Assembly: GCA_947365245.1 (NCBI GenBank)
Contig: CANAWG010000019.1
Span: 1 to 48,819, forward strand
From: an uncultured Oscillibacter sp.
GTDB lineage: Bacteria; Bacillota; Clostridia; Oscillospirales; Oscillospiraceae
Length of the DNA: 48,819 bases
Direction: 5' to 3'
The notes beneath the pieces are model-generated. The model saw only the letters and a list, made by a program, of their open reading frames with translations. It was not told the origin of the DNA and searched no databases. Positions within the stretch are counted from its first letter, which is position 1. Every line of letters begins with the position of its first letter. Below are positions 31,713 to 39,941 of the stretch, piece by piece. The translations under genes were made by a program, and so were the position numbers.

Positions 31713-31826
31713 TACACAAAAGTGTGGTCTCAAAGCCGGATATGGCACCGCATAATACACGGAAATCACAAGGAATCTCGTCAAACTGCACAAAGAATTT
31801 GGTTTCATTCACAAATTGTACACAAA
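31713..31826 (+). promoter_or_regulatory. Four TnCACAAA octamers upstream of the cstA operon
   Basis: TACACAAA (31713-31720), TGCACAAA (31787-31794), TTCACAAA (31808-31815) and TACACAAA (31819-31826) lie upstream of the -35, the last two 11 bases apart as part of a CACAAATT repeat. This AT-rich block stands out from the GC-rich surroundings and looks like an activator region. The rest of 31679-31995 has no gene. Confidence 0.55.
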
Positions 31827-31841
31827 TTCGGCGATACCCTC

Positions 31842-31870
31842 TTAACAAATCCAAAACAAGCGTGTATAAT
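31842..31870 (+). promoter_or_regulatory. Promoter of the cstA operon
   Basis: TTAACA (31842-31847), a 17-base spacer and a perfect TATAAT (31865-31870), about 125 bases before the first gene. Confidence 0.85.
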
Positions 31871-31995
31871 AGCGCCGTGAGTTGAGTGGGCTGCGGCGGA
31901 AGCGGCCCCTCTCCGCCTGTTTGCGGGGGAGGGGGGGGACTGCGCCCCGCGGCGGACGGGCTGCCGGAGGACGGCGGCCGCGGGAGGAGCGGTCT

Positions 31996-32376
31996 ATGAA
32001 GTTTTGCCCCTTGAAGACGGCCGCCGGCGACACGGCCGGACTGGCGGCGGAGTACCGCTCCGCCAAGAAGACGGACGTGTTCCGCCTGGGGGAGCGCCAC
32101 GTATTTTTTCGGAAGAAGATGAGCGTCTACTACGTCTCCTATGAGGAGATCGACCGAATCTTCCGCCGGGTGCTGATGGTGCCCATGCGGGTCTCCTGCT
32201 GCGGCGGCGAGATGGCGGTGGAGCACATTGTGCTCTGCTCCGGCGGAGCGGAACTGGCCGTGGTGATGCTGTCGGACCCCCGTACGGCCCCCTCCGTGAT
32301 GGAGGCGCTGAAGGAGCGGGCTCCCCACGCGGAGTGCGGAAAGCCCCCCGCTGAAGACGGAGGAGAAAATGGATAA
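31996..32376 (+). CDS. Hypothetical protein, first gene of cstA operon
   Basis: The protein has 126 residues; the start at 31996 follows GGGAGGAGCGG. It has no membrane segment. Residues 20-60 are basic (KKTDVFRLGERHVFFRKKMSV in part) and 60-100 contain paired cysteines and a strand-rich stretch (VSCCGGEMAVEHIVL, ELAVVML), suggesting a small alpha/beta or PH-like domain. I do not recognise the family. It overlaps the next gene by 8 bases, and both precede the transporter, so they may regulate or assemble it. Confidence 0.65.
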   Translation: MKFCPLKTAAGDTAGLAAEYRSAKKTDVFRLGERHVFFRKKMSVYYVSYEEIDRIFRRVLMVPMRVSCCGGEMAVEHIVLCSGGAELAVVMLSDPRTAPSVMEALKERAPHAECGKPPAEDGGENG

Positions 32377-32875
32377 ACACGAGGCCCTGGAAAAGCTGCT
32401 CAGCGCCTATTCCCACAGCTACGACATCTTTCGGGATGTGGAGGTGGAGGGGGGACGGTACCCCGCCGCGGCGTTTTTCTACCTGCGGGACGAACACTAC
32501 CTGGTCCGCCGGGATAAGCAGTTCTACGCCACAGAGCAGCACGACTACACCTATTTTTACCTGACAGACCGCCTGGACGCGGAGACGCTGCGGCAGCAGA
32601 TTGAGCTCTCCAGGGCGGCGGGGATGAAAGAGATCAAGCCCCACAAGGAGCACATGTGCTCCTACGTCACGCTGGTGATCCTGGCGGACGAGATCGACCC
32701 GGAGGCGAAGAAGCTCATCAAGCGGACCCGCTTCCACAAAAACTTTCGGCTGGCACTCCATGGCTGGATGGAGTATCACATAGCAGCAATGGAATGTTCC
32801 ACGTTGAGCTTCCTCTCCAATCCAGCCGGGAAGGTGGCTCGCAAGACCCTGGAGGGAAACTTCGGGGCAAAATAA
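32369..32875 (+). CDS. Hypothetical protein, second gene of cstA operon
   Basis: The protein has 168 residues, soluble, with an aromatic and charged N-terminal half (YPAAAFFYLRDEHYLVRRD, HDYTYFYLTDRLD) and helices after residue 95 (IDPEAKKLIKRTRFHKNFRL). The end includes STLSFLSNPAGKVARKTLEGNF. I do not recognise a family. GGAGGAGAAA precedes the ATG, within the preceding gene. The cstA gene begins 9 to 21 bases after the stop, so co-transcription is almost certain. Confidence 0.7.
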   Translation: MDKHEALEKLLSAYSHSYDIFRDVEVEGGRYPAAAFFYLRDEHYLVRRDKQFYATEQHDYTYFYLTDRLDAETLRQQIELSRAAGMKEIKPHKEHMCSYVTLVILADEIDPEAKKLIKRTRFHKNFRLALHGWMEYHIAAMECSTLSFLSNPAGKVARKTLEGNFGAK

Positions 32876-32896
32876 GAAGGGAGAGTGTACCTAGCA

Positions 32897-34627
32897 ATGA
32901 ATGGTCTGTTACTTCTGATCATCAGCCTTGCTGTGCTGATCGTCGGCTATATCTTCTATGGCCGCTGGTTGTGCAAGCAGTGGGGCGTGGGCGAGAACGA
33001 CAAGCCCACTCCCGCACATGAGTTGGAGGACGGCATCGACTACGTCCCCGCCAAGGCCCCCATCCTGATGGGCCACCACTTCTCGTCCATCGCCGGCGCC
33101 GGCCCCATCACCGGCCCCATCGGCGCCGCCGGCTTCGGCTGGCTCGCCTGCACGCTGTGGATCCTGATCGGCGGCATCTTCTTCGGCGGCGTCCATGACT
33201 TCGGCGCCCTGTTCGCCTCCGTCCGCCACGGCGGCAAGTCCATCGGTGAGATCATCTCCACCAACATGAGCAAGCGGGCCAAGATGCTGTTTCTGATCTT
33301 CGCCTACCTGACGCTGATCCTGGTGGTGGCGGCTTTCGCCTCCATCGTGGCCGGCACGTTCGGCGCCACGTTCACCGAGAGCGGCACCGTGGACCTGGTT
33401 GCCTCCGAGGCCAACGCCCGGGTGGCCATGGTCTCCCTGCTGTTCATCCTGATCGCCATCGTCTTCGGCTTCCTGGTGTACCGCCGGAACGCCCCCATGG
33501 GCGTGGCCAGCGTCATCGGCGTTCTGGCCATCGTGGTGATCATCGCCATCGGCATGAACTTCCACCCCATCTACCTGAGCAAGGACGCCTGGATGTGGAT
33601 CTGCGGCATTTACATCGCCATTGCCTCTGTCACACCGGTTTGGATCCTGCTGCAGCCCCGTGACTACCTCAGCAGCTTCCTGCTGTACGCCATGCTGGCT
33701 CTGGCCGTGATCGGCGTGATTCTGGCCCGGCCCGACATGGGCAGCATGGCCACCGTCAACACGTTTGTGGTGACCAACCCCGACACCGGCGCCGGCAACC
33801 CCATCTTCCCCGTGCTGTTCACCACCATCGCCTGCGGCGCTATTTCCGGCTTCCACTCTCTGGTCTCCTCCGGCACCACCTCCAAGCAGCTGGACAAGGA
33901 GACTGACGCGAAGCCCATCGCCTACGGCGGCATGCTGCTGGAGTGCGTGCTGGCCATCCTGACCCTGTGCGCCGTGGCCTATGCCTACAGCTGGAACGCC
34001 GCCAACCCCGACGCCGCCCTGAAGGGCGCCACCGCCATCTTCGGCGGCGGCCTGGCCCACATGATCGACGACACCATCCCCGGCACCTACAACATCCTGT
34101 ACACCCTGCTGGTGCTGACCTACTCCGCTTTCTGCCTGACCTCTCTGGACACCGCCACCCGTCTGGCCCGGTTCATGTTCCAGGAGTTCTGGCTGGATTC
34201 CAGCAAGGGCGAGACCCCGGAGAACGTCACCGGCTACAAGAAGGTCCTCTCCAACATGTACGTCGCCACCATCATCACGGTGATTCTGGGCGTTGTGCTG
34301 GGCCTGAACGGCTATGAGAAGATCTGGGCGCTGTTCGGCTCCGCCAACCAGCTGCTGGCGGGCCTGGGCCTGCTGGCCGTGGCCACATGGCTGGGCAACA
34401 TCGGCAAGAACAACAAGATGTTCCTGTTCCCCATGGGCTTCATGCTGGTTGTGACCATCTGCTCTCTGCTGATCAACACCAAGAACCAGATCGCCCTGAT
34501 CTCCGCCGGCGGCGCCGACTGGGGCCCCTATGTCCAGGCCATTCTGGGCATCCTGCTGGTGGTTCTGGCCGTGATCCTGGCCATCGAGGGCATCGGCACG
34601 CTTGCCAAGAAAAAGCAGAAAGCCTGA
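32897..34627 (+). CDS. cstA: Carbon starvation protein CstA-family transporter
   Basis: The 576-residue membrane protein has about 16 hydrophobic segments. CstA signatures include GHHFSSIAGAGPITGP (61-76 in this numbering), GGVHDFGALFASVRHGGKSIGE and SGFHSLVSSGTTSKQL. Family members in E. coli (CstA, BtsT) import pyruvate; peptides have also been proposed. The ATG at 32897 is chosen as start, though the GTG at 32885 is in frame and nearer to AAGGGAG, so four residues are uncertain. Codon choice is strikingly uniform (CTG, GCC, ATC, GGC), suggesting high expression. It ends at a strong terminator. Upstream octamers suggest activated expression. Confidence 0.93.
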   Translation: MNGLLLLIISLAVLIVGYIFYGRWLCKQWGVGENDKPTPAHELEDGIDYVPAKAPILMGHHFSSIAGAGPITGPIGAAGFGWLACTLWILIGGIFFGGVHDFGALFASVRHGGKSIGEIISTNMSKRAKMLFLIFAYLTLILVVAAFASIVAGTFGATFTESGTVDLVASEANARVAMVSLLFILIAIVFGFLVYRRNAPMGVASVIGVLAIVVIIAIGMNFHPIYLSKDAWMWICGIYIAIASVTPVWILLQPRDYLSSFLLYAMLALAVIGVILARPDMGSMATVNTFVVTNPDTGAGNPIFPVLFTTIACGAISGFHSLVSSGTTSKQLDKETDAKPIAYGGMLLECVLAILTLCAVAYAYSWNAANPDAALKGATAIFGGGLAHMIDDTIPGTYNILYTLLVLTYSAFCLTSLDTATRLARFMFQEFWLDSSKGETPENVTGYKKVLSNMYVATIITVILGVVLGLNGYEKIWALFGSANQLLAGLGLLAVATWLGNIGKNNKMFLFPMGFMLVVTICSLLINTKNQIALISAGGADWGPYVQAILGILLVVLAVILAIEGIGTLAKKKQKA

Positions 34628-34685
34628 TTCAGGCGCTCTGTGAAGAGAGCGGCGGAGTTTTGCCAGTCTCCGCTGTGAGAAAGAG

Positions 34686-34721
34686 AAAAGAGGACTGCCG
34701 CTTACGCGGCAGTCCTCTTTT
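34686..34721 (+). terminator. Terminator of the cstA operon
   Basis: A perfect 16-bp stem (34686-34701 with 34706-34721) and 4-base loop with an A4 start and T4 end. Confidence 0.93.
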
Positions 34722-34793
34722 GTGCCGGGCCCGGAACGGTACGCCCCGGCGGAGAGCTTTAAAACCCCGGGGCGAAAGGAGAAAGAGGAAAAA

Positions 34794-34820
34794 ATGGGGC
34801 GGCGCTGTGCGCCGCCCCAT
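34794..34820 (-). terminator. Terminator of the aromatic operon
   Basis: ATGGGGCGGCGC and GCGCCGCCCCAT form a 12-bp stem with a 3-base loop. On the minus strand it runs into a T-run (TTTTTT), 34 bases after the aroQ stop. Confidence 0.9.
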
Positions 34821-34853
34821 AAAATCGCGGGGGATGCGGGGTGGGGCGGGCCC

Positions 34854-35279
34854 TTATCCCGCCAGCAGCCGCAGTGCCTCCAGATACCCCGGCAGCCCGT
34901 GCCCCCGGACCGTCCCCACGCAGGCGGCCCGGATATAGGACACATGTCGGAACTCCTCCCGGCTGTCCGGGTCGGAGACGTGGACCTCCACCGTGGGGAT
35001 GCCCACGGCTTTTACGGCGTCCAGCAGCGCCACGCTGGTGTGGGTGTAGGCGGCGGGGTTGATAACGATGCCGTCCACATGGTCAAAGTAGGCCTGCTGG
35101 ATGGCGTCCACCAGCGCCCCCTCGTGGTTGGACTGGAAGAAGTCCACCTCCACGTGCAGCCGGGCGGCCTCCTCCCGGACCATGGCTTTCAGGTCCTCGT
35201 AGGTGGCGCTGCCGTAGATCTCCGGCTGGCGGATGCCCAGCATGTTCATGTTGGGGCCGTTAATCACCAGAATCTTCAC
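34854..35279 (-). CDS. aroQ: Type II 3-dehydroquinate dehydratase
   Basis: The 141-residue enzyme is a typical type II dehydroquinase: GPNMNMLGIRQPEIYG (8-23) with the catalytic Arg/Tyr loop, INPAAYTHTSVAL, EVHVSD and the C-terminal helix. It converts 3-dehydroquinate to 3-dehydroshikimate, step three of the shikimate pathway, as a cytosolic dodecamer. It is the last gene of the eight-gene aromatic operon, overlapping the aroE-aroK fusion by 20 bases. A terminator follows. Confidence 0.97.
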   Translation of the reverse strand: MKILVINGPNMNMLGIRQPEIYGSATYEDLKAMVREEAARLHVEVDFFQSNHEGALVDAIQQAYFDHVDGIVINPAAYTHTSVALLDAVKAVGIPTVEVHVSDPDSREEFRHVSYIRAACVGTVRGHGLPGYLEALRLLAG

Positions 35280-36504
35280 AAAAATCCCTCCAGATCTGTT
35301 TGGCGGTCTCCTCCGGGGCGGCGCTGTTGTCCATCACCGTATCGGCGGTTTCGCCGTAGAGCGGCTTTCGCACCCGGTACATCTCCTCCAGGCTTCCTCG
35401 CTGGGACAGGGGGCGTCCGTCGGTGGGGAGGGCGGAGAGGTCCCGGCGGAGAAAATACACCCGCCCGGTGCGCCGCATGGCGGCGCGGTTTTCGGGCCGG
35501 AGAACGGCCCCGCCGCCGGTGGCGATGACCTGGCCGCCCTGGGCACAGACCTCCGCCAGCACCTGGCTCTCCAGATCCCGGAACGCGCCCTCCCCCTCCC
35601 GGGCGAAGATCTCCGGAATGGGCTTTCCGGCCCTTTGGACGATCTCCCCGTCCAGGTCCGCCAGGGGTCTGCCGGAGAGACGGGCCAGACAGCGGCCCAC
35701 AGTGGTTTTGCCGCAGCCGGGCATCCCCACCAGGACGAGGTTGGTCTGATCCCGCCGGAGCTGGGCGATGAGCTTTTCTGTCTCGCCGTCGGGGACGGGG
35801 CGGCCGAAGAACAGCTCCTCCGCCCGCTTGGCCTGCTGCACCAGCATGGGCAGTCCCCCGGCCCAGGCCAGGCCCAGGGCTTCCGCCTGGAGCAGGAGAT
35901 CCGTGCGGCCGGGGTTGTAGATCACGTCCGCCGCGGCCTCCAGATGGGGCAGCGATGACAGATCCACGGGGCTGCCCGCCATGTCGGGCCACATGCCCAC
36001 GGGGGTGGTGTTGATGAGCACCTGGGCCCCGGCGTGGCGGGCGGGCAGGTTTTCATAGTTGTCCGGCCCGGCGCGGGAGATTACGGCGACAGACCGGGCG
36101 CCCTCCCGTTTCGCCGCCGCCTGGGCGGTGAGGGAGGCCCCGCCGCTGCCCAGGATGACCACGTGCTTTTCCGCCAGAGTGATGTCCGCCCGGCGGAGCA
36201 TGTAGAGAAAGCCGTCGATGTCCGTGTTGTACCCGCAGAGCTTTCCGCCCCGGCGCACCAGGGTGTTGACGCTGCCGATGGTCTCCGCCGCCGGATCCAG
36301 CACGTCGCAGAACTTCATCACATCCCGCTTGTAGGGGATGGTGACGTTGAGACCGCCGATGTCCTCCCGGCGGAGGAAGCCCTCCAGCGCCTCCGGCTCC
36401 AGCTCGATCAGACGGTAGCCCCCGCAGCCCAGAGCGCGGTGGATGGGCACGGACCAGCTGTGGCCCAGCTTCCGGCCCAGGAGGCCGTAAATCTTCCCAT
36501 CCAT
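35260..36504 (-). CDS. aroEK: Fused shikimate dehydrogenase and shikimate kinase
   Basis: The 414-residue bifunctional protein has an AroE domain at 1-240 with SWSVP, NVTIPYK (catalytic K59), N80 in SVNT, NTDIDG (D95) and LGSGGAS for NADPH. A short linker leads to an AroK domain (about 250-414) with P-loop GMPGCGKT (260-267), LADLDGEI (D283/D285), TGGGAVLR and a lid around GRPLSQRG. It would reduce 3-dehydroshikimate and then phosphorylate shikimate. Fusion of these consecutive steps occurs in some Clostridia but is not the rule. It starts 3 bases after the pheA stop. Confidence 0.95.
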   Translation of the reverse strand: MDGKIYGLLGRKLGHSWSVPIHRALGCGGYRLIELEPEALEGFLRREDIGGLNVTIPYKRDVMKFCDVLDPAAETIGSVNTLVRRGGKLCGYNTDIDGFLYMLRRADITLAEKHVVILGSGGASLTAQAAAKREGARSVAVISRAGPDNYENLPARHAGAQVLINTTPVGMWPDMAGSPVDLSSLPHLEAAADVIYNPGRTDLLLQAEALGLAWAGGLPMLVQQAKRAEELFFGRPVPDGETEKLIAQLRRDQTNLVLVGMPGCGKTTVGRCLARLSGRPLADLDGEIVQRAGKPIPEIFAREGEGAFRDLESQVLAEVCAQGGQVIATGGGAVLRPENRAAMRRTGRVYFLRRDLSALPTDGRPLSQRGSLEEMYRVRKPLYGETADTVMDNSAAPEETAKQIWRDFCEDSGD

Positions 36505-36507
36505 GGG

Positions 36508-37644
36508 TCACACTTCCGCGTAGCTGCCCAGGAACTGGAACTGGGCGCAGCTGCGCTCCATCTCTTTCAGCATGGCCAGCACGCCGGGGTCCTGGACACT
36601 GGCCTCCAGCTCCAGGAAGAAGATGAACTCAAAGTCGCTGCCCGCCACGGGGCAGGACTCCAGCTTGGTCATGTTGATGTCCAGCGCCGCCAGCTTGGAG
36701 AGGATGTCGTACAGCGCGCCGGGCTTGTTCTCAAAGGCGATGATGAGGCTGATGCGGTTGGCCCCGGCGTAGATCACCGGCCGCTTGGTGACGCATATAA
36801 AGCGGGTGTAGTTGTTGTCGCTGTCCTGGATCTTGTCGTTGATGCAGTTCAAACCGTACAGGGCGGCGCAGGGGTGGGAGGAGATGGCCGCGGCTGTGCG
36901 GCTGCCGCTCTCCGCCACCATCTTGGCGGCGGCGGCGGTGTTGCCGCAGGGGATGATCTTCACATCCTTGAGGCCGCCCAGAAATTTGGAGCACTGGCCG
37001 ATGGCCTGCTCATGGGAGTAAATTTCCGTGACGTTCTCCGGCCTCACCCCCGGCAGGGCCAGCAGCTCGTGGCGGATGCACAGCCGGGCGGAGCGGACGA
37101 TGGAGAGGTCGTGCTCCTGGAGCAGCTGATACACCGCCCGGACGGAGCCGTTGGAGCTGTTTTCAATGGGCAGCACGCCGAATTTGCAAAGGCCCGACTC
37201 CACGGCGGCGGCCACCGCCTGAAAGCTCTTGACATACAGGATGTTTCCCCGGGGCAGCAGCTTGTCGCAGGCCACCTGGGAGTTGGCCCCCTCCACCCCC
37301 TGGCAGGCCACAAGGCCCGTCTGGGGGAAGACCTCGCCGCCATTGTTCAGAGCGGCCTCAATTCGCTCTCCCACGCGGGTGGGGGCGGAAATCAGCTCCG
37401 CCTGGCGGGAGCGGGCCAGCTCGAAGAGGGTGGAGTAGAGGTGATAGGCGTAGCGCTCCTTGTCCCCGGCCTTTTCCGTGACCTTGGCCAGGATCTCCCG
37501 CTCCCGCTGCTTGTTGAGGATGGGGAGGCGGTGCTGGTTTTTGTAGGCGGCCACCTCCTCGCTGAGGGCCATGCGCTCTAAGAAGAGGGAGAGCAGCTGG
37601 TCGTCTACGGCGTCGATTTTTTCCCGAATTTCAGAAAGTTCCAT
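36508..37644 (-). CDS. pheA: Bifunctional chorismate mutase / prephenate dehydratase
   Basis: The 378-residue P-protein has an AroQ-class chorismate mutase at 1-88 (LSEIREKIDAVDDQLLSLFLERM listed in part, REREIL), a prephenate dehydratase at about 110-285 with ENSSNGSV and the catalytic T-R-F at 280-282, and an ACT domain at about 298-375. In the ACT domain the Phe-binding motifs are GALY (309-312, usual GALV) and ESCP (329-332, usual ESRP). It makes phenylpyruvate. The gene overlaps aroC by 14 bases. The Arg-to-Cys change might alter feedback by Phe. Confidence 0.96.
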   Translation of the reverse strand: MELSEIREKIDAVDDQLLSLFLERMALSEEVAAYKNQHRLPILNKQREREILAKVTEKAGDKERYAYHLYSTLFELARSRQAELISAPTRVGERIEAALNNGGEVFPQTGLVACQGVEGANSQVACDKLLPRGNILYVKSFQAVAAAVESGLCKFGVLPIENSSNGSVRAVYQLLQEHDLSIVRSARLCIRHELLALPGVRPENVTEIYSHEQAIGQCSKFLGGLKDVKIIPCGNTAAAAKMVAESGSRTAAAISSHPCAALYGLNCINDKIQDSDNNYTRFICVTKRPVIYAGANRISLIIAFENKPGALYDILSKLAALDINMTKLESCPVAGSDFEFIFFLELEASVQDPGVLAMLKEMERSCAQFQFLGSYAEV

Positions 37645-38731
37645 GGTTTCCCTCCAAAAGCATATCCAAAAGTACGGCGGCGGTCACCGCCTCCACCACC
37701 GGGACGGCCCGGTGGGCAATGCAGGGGTCGTGGCGGCCGTGAATTTGAAGCTCCGTATTCTCCCCCCGGGAGAGGCTGACGGTACGCTGGGGCCGCCCGA
37801 TGGACGGCGTGGGCTTGAAGGCCGCCCGCAGCGTCACCGGCATCCCCGTGGTGATGCCCCCCAGGATGCCGCCGGCTCGGTTGGTCTCCGTGCGGATTTT
37901 GCCGTCCTCCATGAGAAAGGGGTCGTTGTTCTCCGAGCCCCGGCGGGCGGCGGCGTCAAAGCCCGCGCCAAACTCCACGCCCTTGACCGCGGGGATACCA
38001 AAGAGGGCCGCCGCCAATCGGTTCTCCACCCCGTCAAACATGGGCTCTCCCAGTCCGGCGGGGAGGCCCACGGCGGCGCACTCGATGACGCCGCCCACGC
38101 TGTCCAGGTCATTCTTGGCCGCCAGGATCTCCGCCTGCATCCGCGCCCCGGCGTCATCGTCCAGGACAGGAAAGGGCTTGGCGGCAACCTCTGCGAAGAG
38201 CGCCGCCGTGGGGTGCAGAGGGAGGGGCGCGTCGCGGACGCCGCCCACAGAGGCCAGATGGGCCCCCACATAGACGCCCCGGTGGGCGAGAATCTGCTTG
38301 GCGATGCCCCCGGCGACGCACAGCGGGGCCGTCAGCCGGCCGGAGAAGTGCCCGCCGCCCCGCATATCGGCGCGGCCGTCCCACTTGACCCAGGCGGTGT
38401 AGTCCGCGTGGCCGGGCCGGGGCCTGTCCCGGAGCTCCCCGTAGTCCGAGGAGCGCTGATCGCCGTTCCATATCACGGCGCACAGCGGCGCGCCGCAGGT
38501 TTTGCCGCCCTCCAGGCCGGAGAGGAACTCCGGCGCGTCCGCCTCTTTCCGGGCGGTGGAGAGAGGGCTGGTTCCGGGCTTGCGCCGGTCCAGGAACCGC
38601 TGGAGCTCCTCCAGGTCGATGGACTCCCCGGCGGGGAGGCCCTGAACGGTGACGCCGACGGCCCCGCCGTGGGACTGGCCGAAGACGCCGACGCGCAGAA
38701 TTTTGCCGAACTCAGAGGACACGGACGTCAC
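37631..38731 (-). CDS. aroC: Chorismate synthase
   Basis: The 366-residue enzyme shows GQSHGGAVGV (13-22), RPRPGHADY, ARSE-type FSGRLTA and RVGG-like segments, plus SIGRPQRT near the end. It uses reduced FMN to convert EPSP to chorismate, the last common step. It overlaps aroA by 20 bases and pheA by 14. The length is normal. Confidence 0.97.
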   Translation of the reverse strand: MTSVSSEFGKILRVGVFGQSHGGAVGVTVQGLPAGESIDLEELQRFLDRRKPGTSPLSTARKEADAPEFLSGLEGGKTCGAPLCAVIWNGDQRSSDYGELRDRPRPGHADYTAWVKWDGRADMRGGGHFSGRLTAPLCVAGGIAKQILAHRGVYVGAHLASVGGVRDAPLPLHPTAALFAEVAAKPFPVLDDDAGARMQAEILAAKNDLDSVGGVIECAAVGLPAGLGEPMFDGVENRLAAALFGIPAVKGVEFGAGFDAAARRGSENNDPFLMEDGKIRTETNRAGGILGGITTGMPVTLRAAFKPTPSIGRPQRTVSLSRGENTELQIHGRHDPCIAHRAVPVVEAVTAAVLLDMLLEGNHGTF

Positions 38732-39935
38732 CTCCCAAGGATTCGTAGTCCCGCCAGAAGCCGGGGTAGGACTTCTTTACCGCCTCGGCTCCCCGGATGA
38801 CGACGCCGCCCTGGCAGCGGGTGGCGGCAATGGCCGCCGCCATGACGATGCGGTGGTCGTTGGCCCCGTCCACCGTGCCGCCGGGGAGAGTGGAGACGCC
38901 GTAGACCGTCAGGCCGTCCGGCTCCTCCGATACCGCGCCCCCCAGGGCTTTCAGCATCCGGGAGACGGTGGAGAGGCGGTCGCTCTCCTTCAGCCGGAGG
39001 CGGGCGGCGTGGGTGAAGCGGGTGGTGCCCCGCCGGACGGCGGCCATCACCGCCAGGGGCGGCAGCAGGTCCGGACAGTCCGAGAGGTCGATGGAGACGG
39101 TGCCCTCCTGGGACAACAGCTTGCAGTGGGAGACCACCGCCGCGTCCCCCTGGGAGGAGTGGCCGTTGAGGCCCCGGAGCCGCAGATTGCTGCCCAGGGT
39201 GATGGCGGCGTACCAAAAGGCCGCCTGGGACCAGTCGGCCTCCACCGCGGTCTCGAAGGGGGCGTAGACCCCCGGGACGACGCCGAAGCTCTTGATCTGC
39301 GGCGAGTAGCGCACCCGGATTCCGCACTGCTCCAGCACCCCCATGGTCATGGTGACGTAGGAGGCGGACTCCAATTCCGTGGTGCTGGTGATGACGCTGG
39401 GGCCCTCCAGCAGAGGCAGGGCCATCAGGAGGCCCGTGAAGAACTGGCTGGAGACATTCCCCGGAAGGCGGTACTCCCCAGGCGTCAGCCGGCCCCGGAC
39501 GGTGAGAACGCCGTCCGCCTGCTCCCAGGGGATGCCCCGCTCCCGAAAGAGGTCCAGGTAGGGCTGCTGGGGCCGCTCCATCAGCCGGCCATGGCCGGTG
39601 AAGACGCCTCCCTGCCCCGCGGTCATGGAAATGGGAATCAGGAAGCGGAGGGTGGAGCCGGACTCGCCGCAGTCGAATCGGGGCAGGTCCCCGAAGGGCT
39701 GGCGGATGCCGCCGATGCCGGCAATCCGCAGCCCGTCCTCCGCGGTCTCCCACCGGGCCCCCAGGGCCCGCATACAGCGCAGCGTGGCCTCGACGTCCGC
39801 GGAGAAGTCCAGACGGCGGATGGTGCTGGTGCCCGCCGCCAGGGAGGCGGCGATGACCAGCCGGTGGGCCAGGGATTTGCTGGGCGGCGGCGTCACCACG
39901 CCGGAGAGCCGCCGGGGTCGGATGCAGACGTCCAT
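38712..39935 (-). CDS. aroA: EPSP synthase (3-phosphoshikimate 1-carboxyvinyltransferase)
   Basis: The 407-residue enzyme begins PPPSKSLAHRLVIAASLA (16-33), has GESGSTLRFLIP near 90, and LRLKESDRLSTV near 320. It joins shikimate 3-phosphate with PEP. The N-terminal PPPSKS has Ser/Lys for S3P binding. It lies 6 bases after aroB and overlaps aroC. As the target of glyphosate it is notable that the glycine loop near residues 90-95 reads GESGSTLR, class I/II assignment uncertain. Confidence 0.96.
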   Translation of the reverse strand: MDVCIRPRRLSGVVTPPPSKSLAHRLVIAASLAAGTSTIRRLDFSADVEATLRCMRALGARWETAEDGLRIAGIGGIRQPFGDLPRFDCGESGSTLRFLIPISMTAGQGGVFTGHGRLMERPQQPYLDLFRERGIPWEQADGVLTVRGRLTPGEYRLPGNVSSQFFTGLLMALPLLEGPSVITSTTELESASYVTMTMGVLEQCGIRVRYSPQIKSFGVVPGVYAPFETAVEADWSQAAFWYAAITLGSNLRLRGLNGHSSQGDAAVVSHCKLLSQEGTVSIDLSDCPDLLPPLAVMAAVRRGTTRFTHAARLRLKESDRLSTVSRMLKALGGAVSEEPDGLTVYGVSTLPGGTVDGANDHRIVMAAAIAATRCQGGVVIRGAEAVKKSYPGFWRDYESLGGDVRVL

Positions 39936-39941
39936 CGGGGA

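Noticed and set aside
32909-34945. A 678-codon open frame opposite cstA
   Set aside because: It lies entirely antisense to a well-recognised transporter with uniform codon use. The product is low-complexity (Gly/Gln/His/Asp-rich), as expected from the reverse strand of a GC-rich gene.
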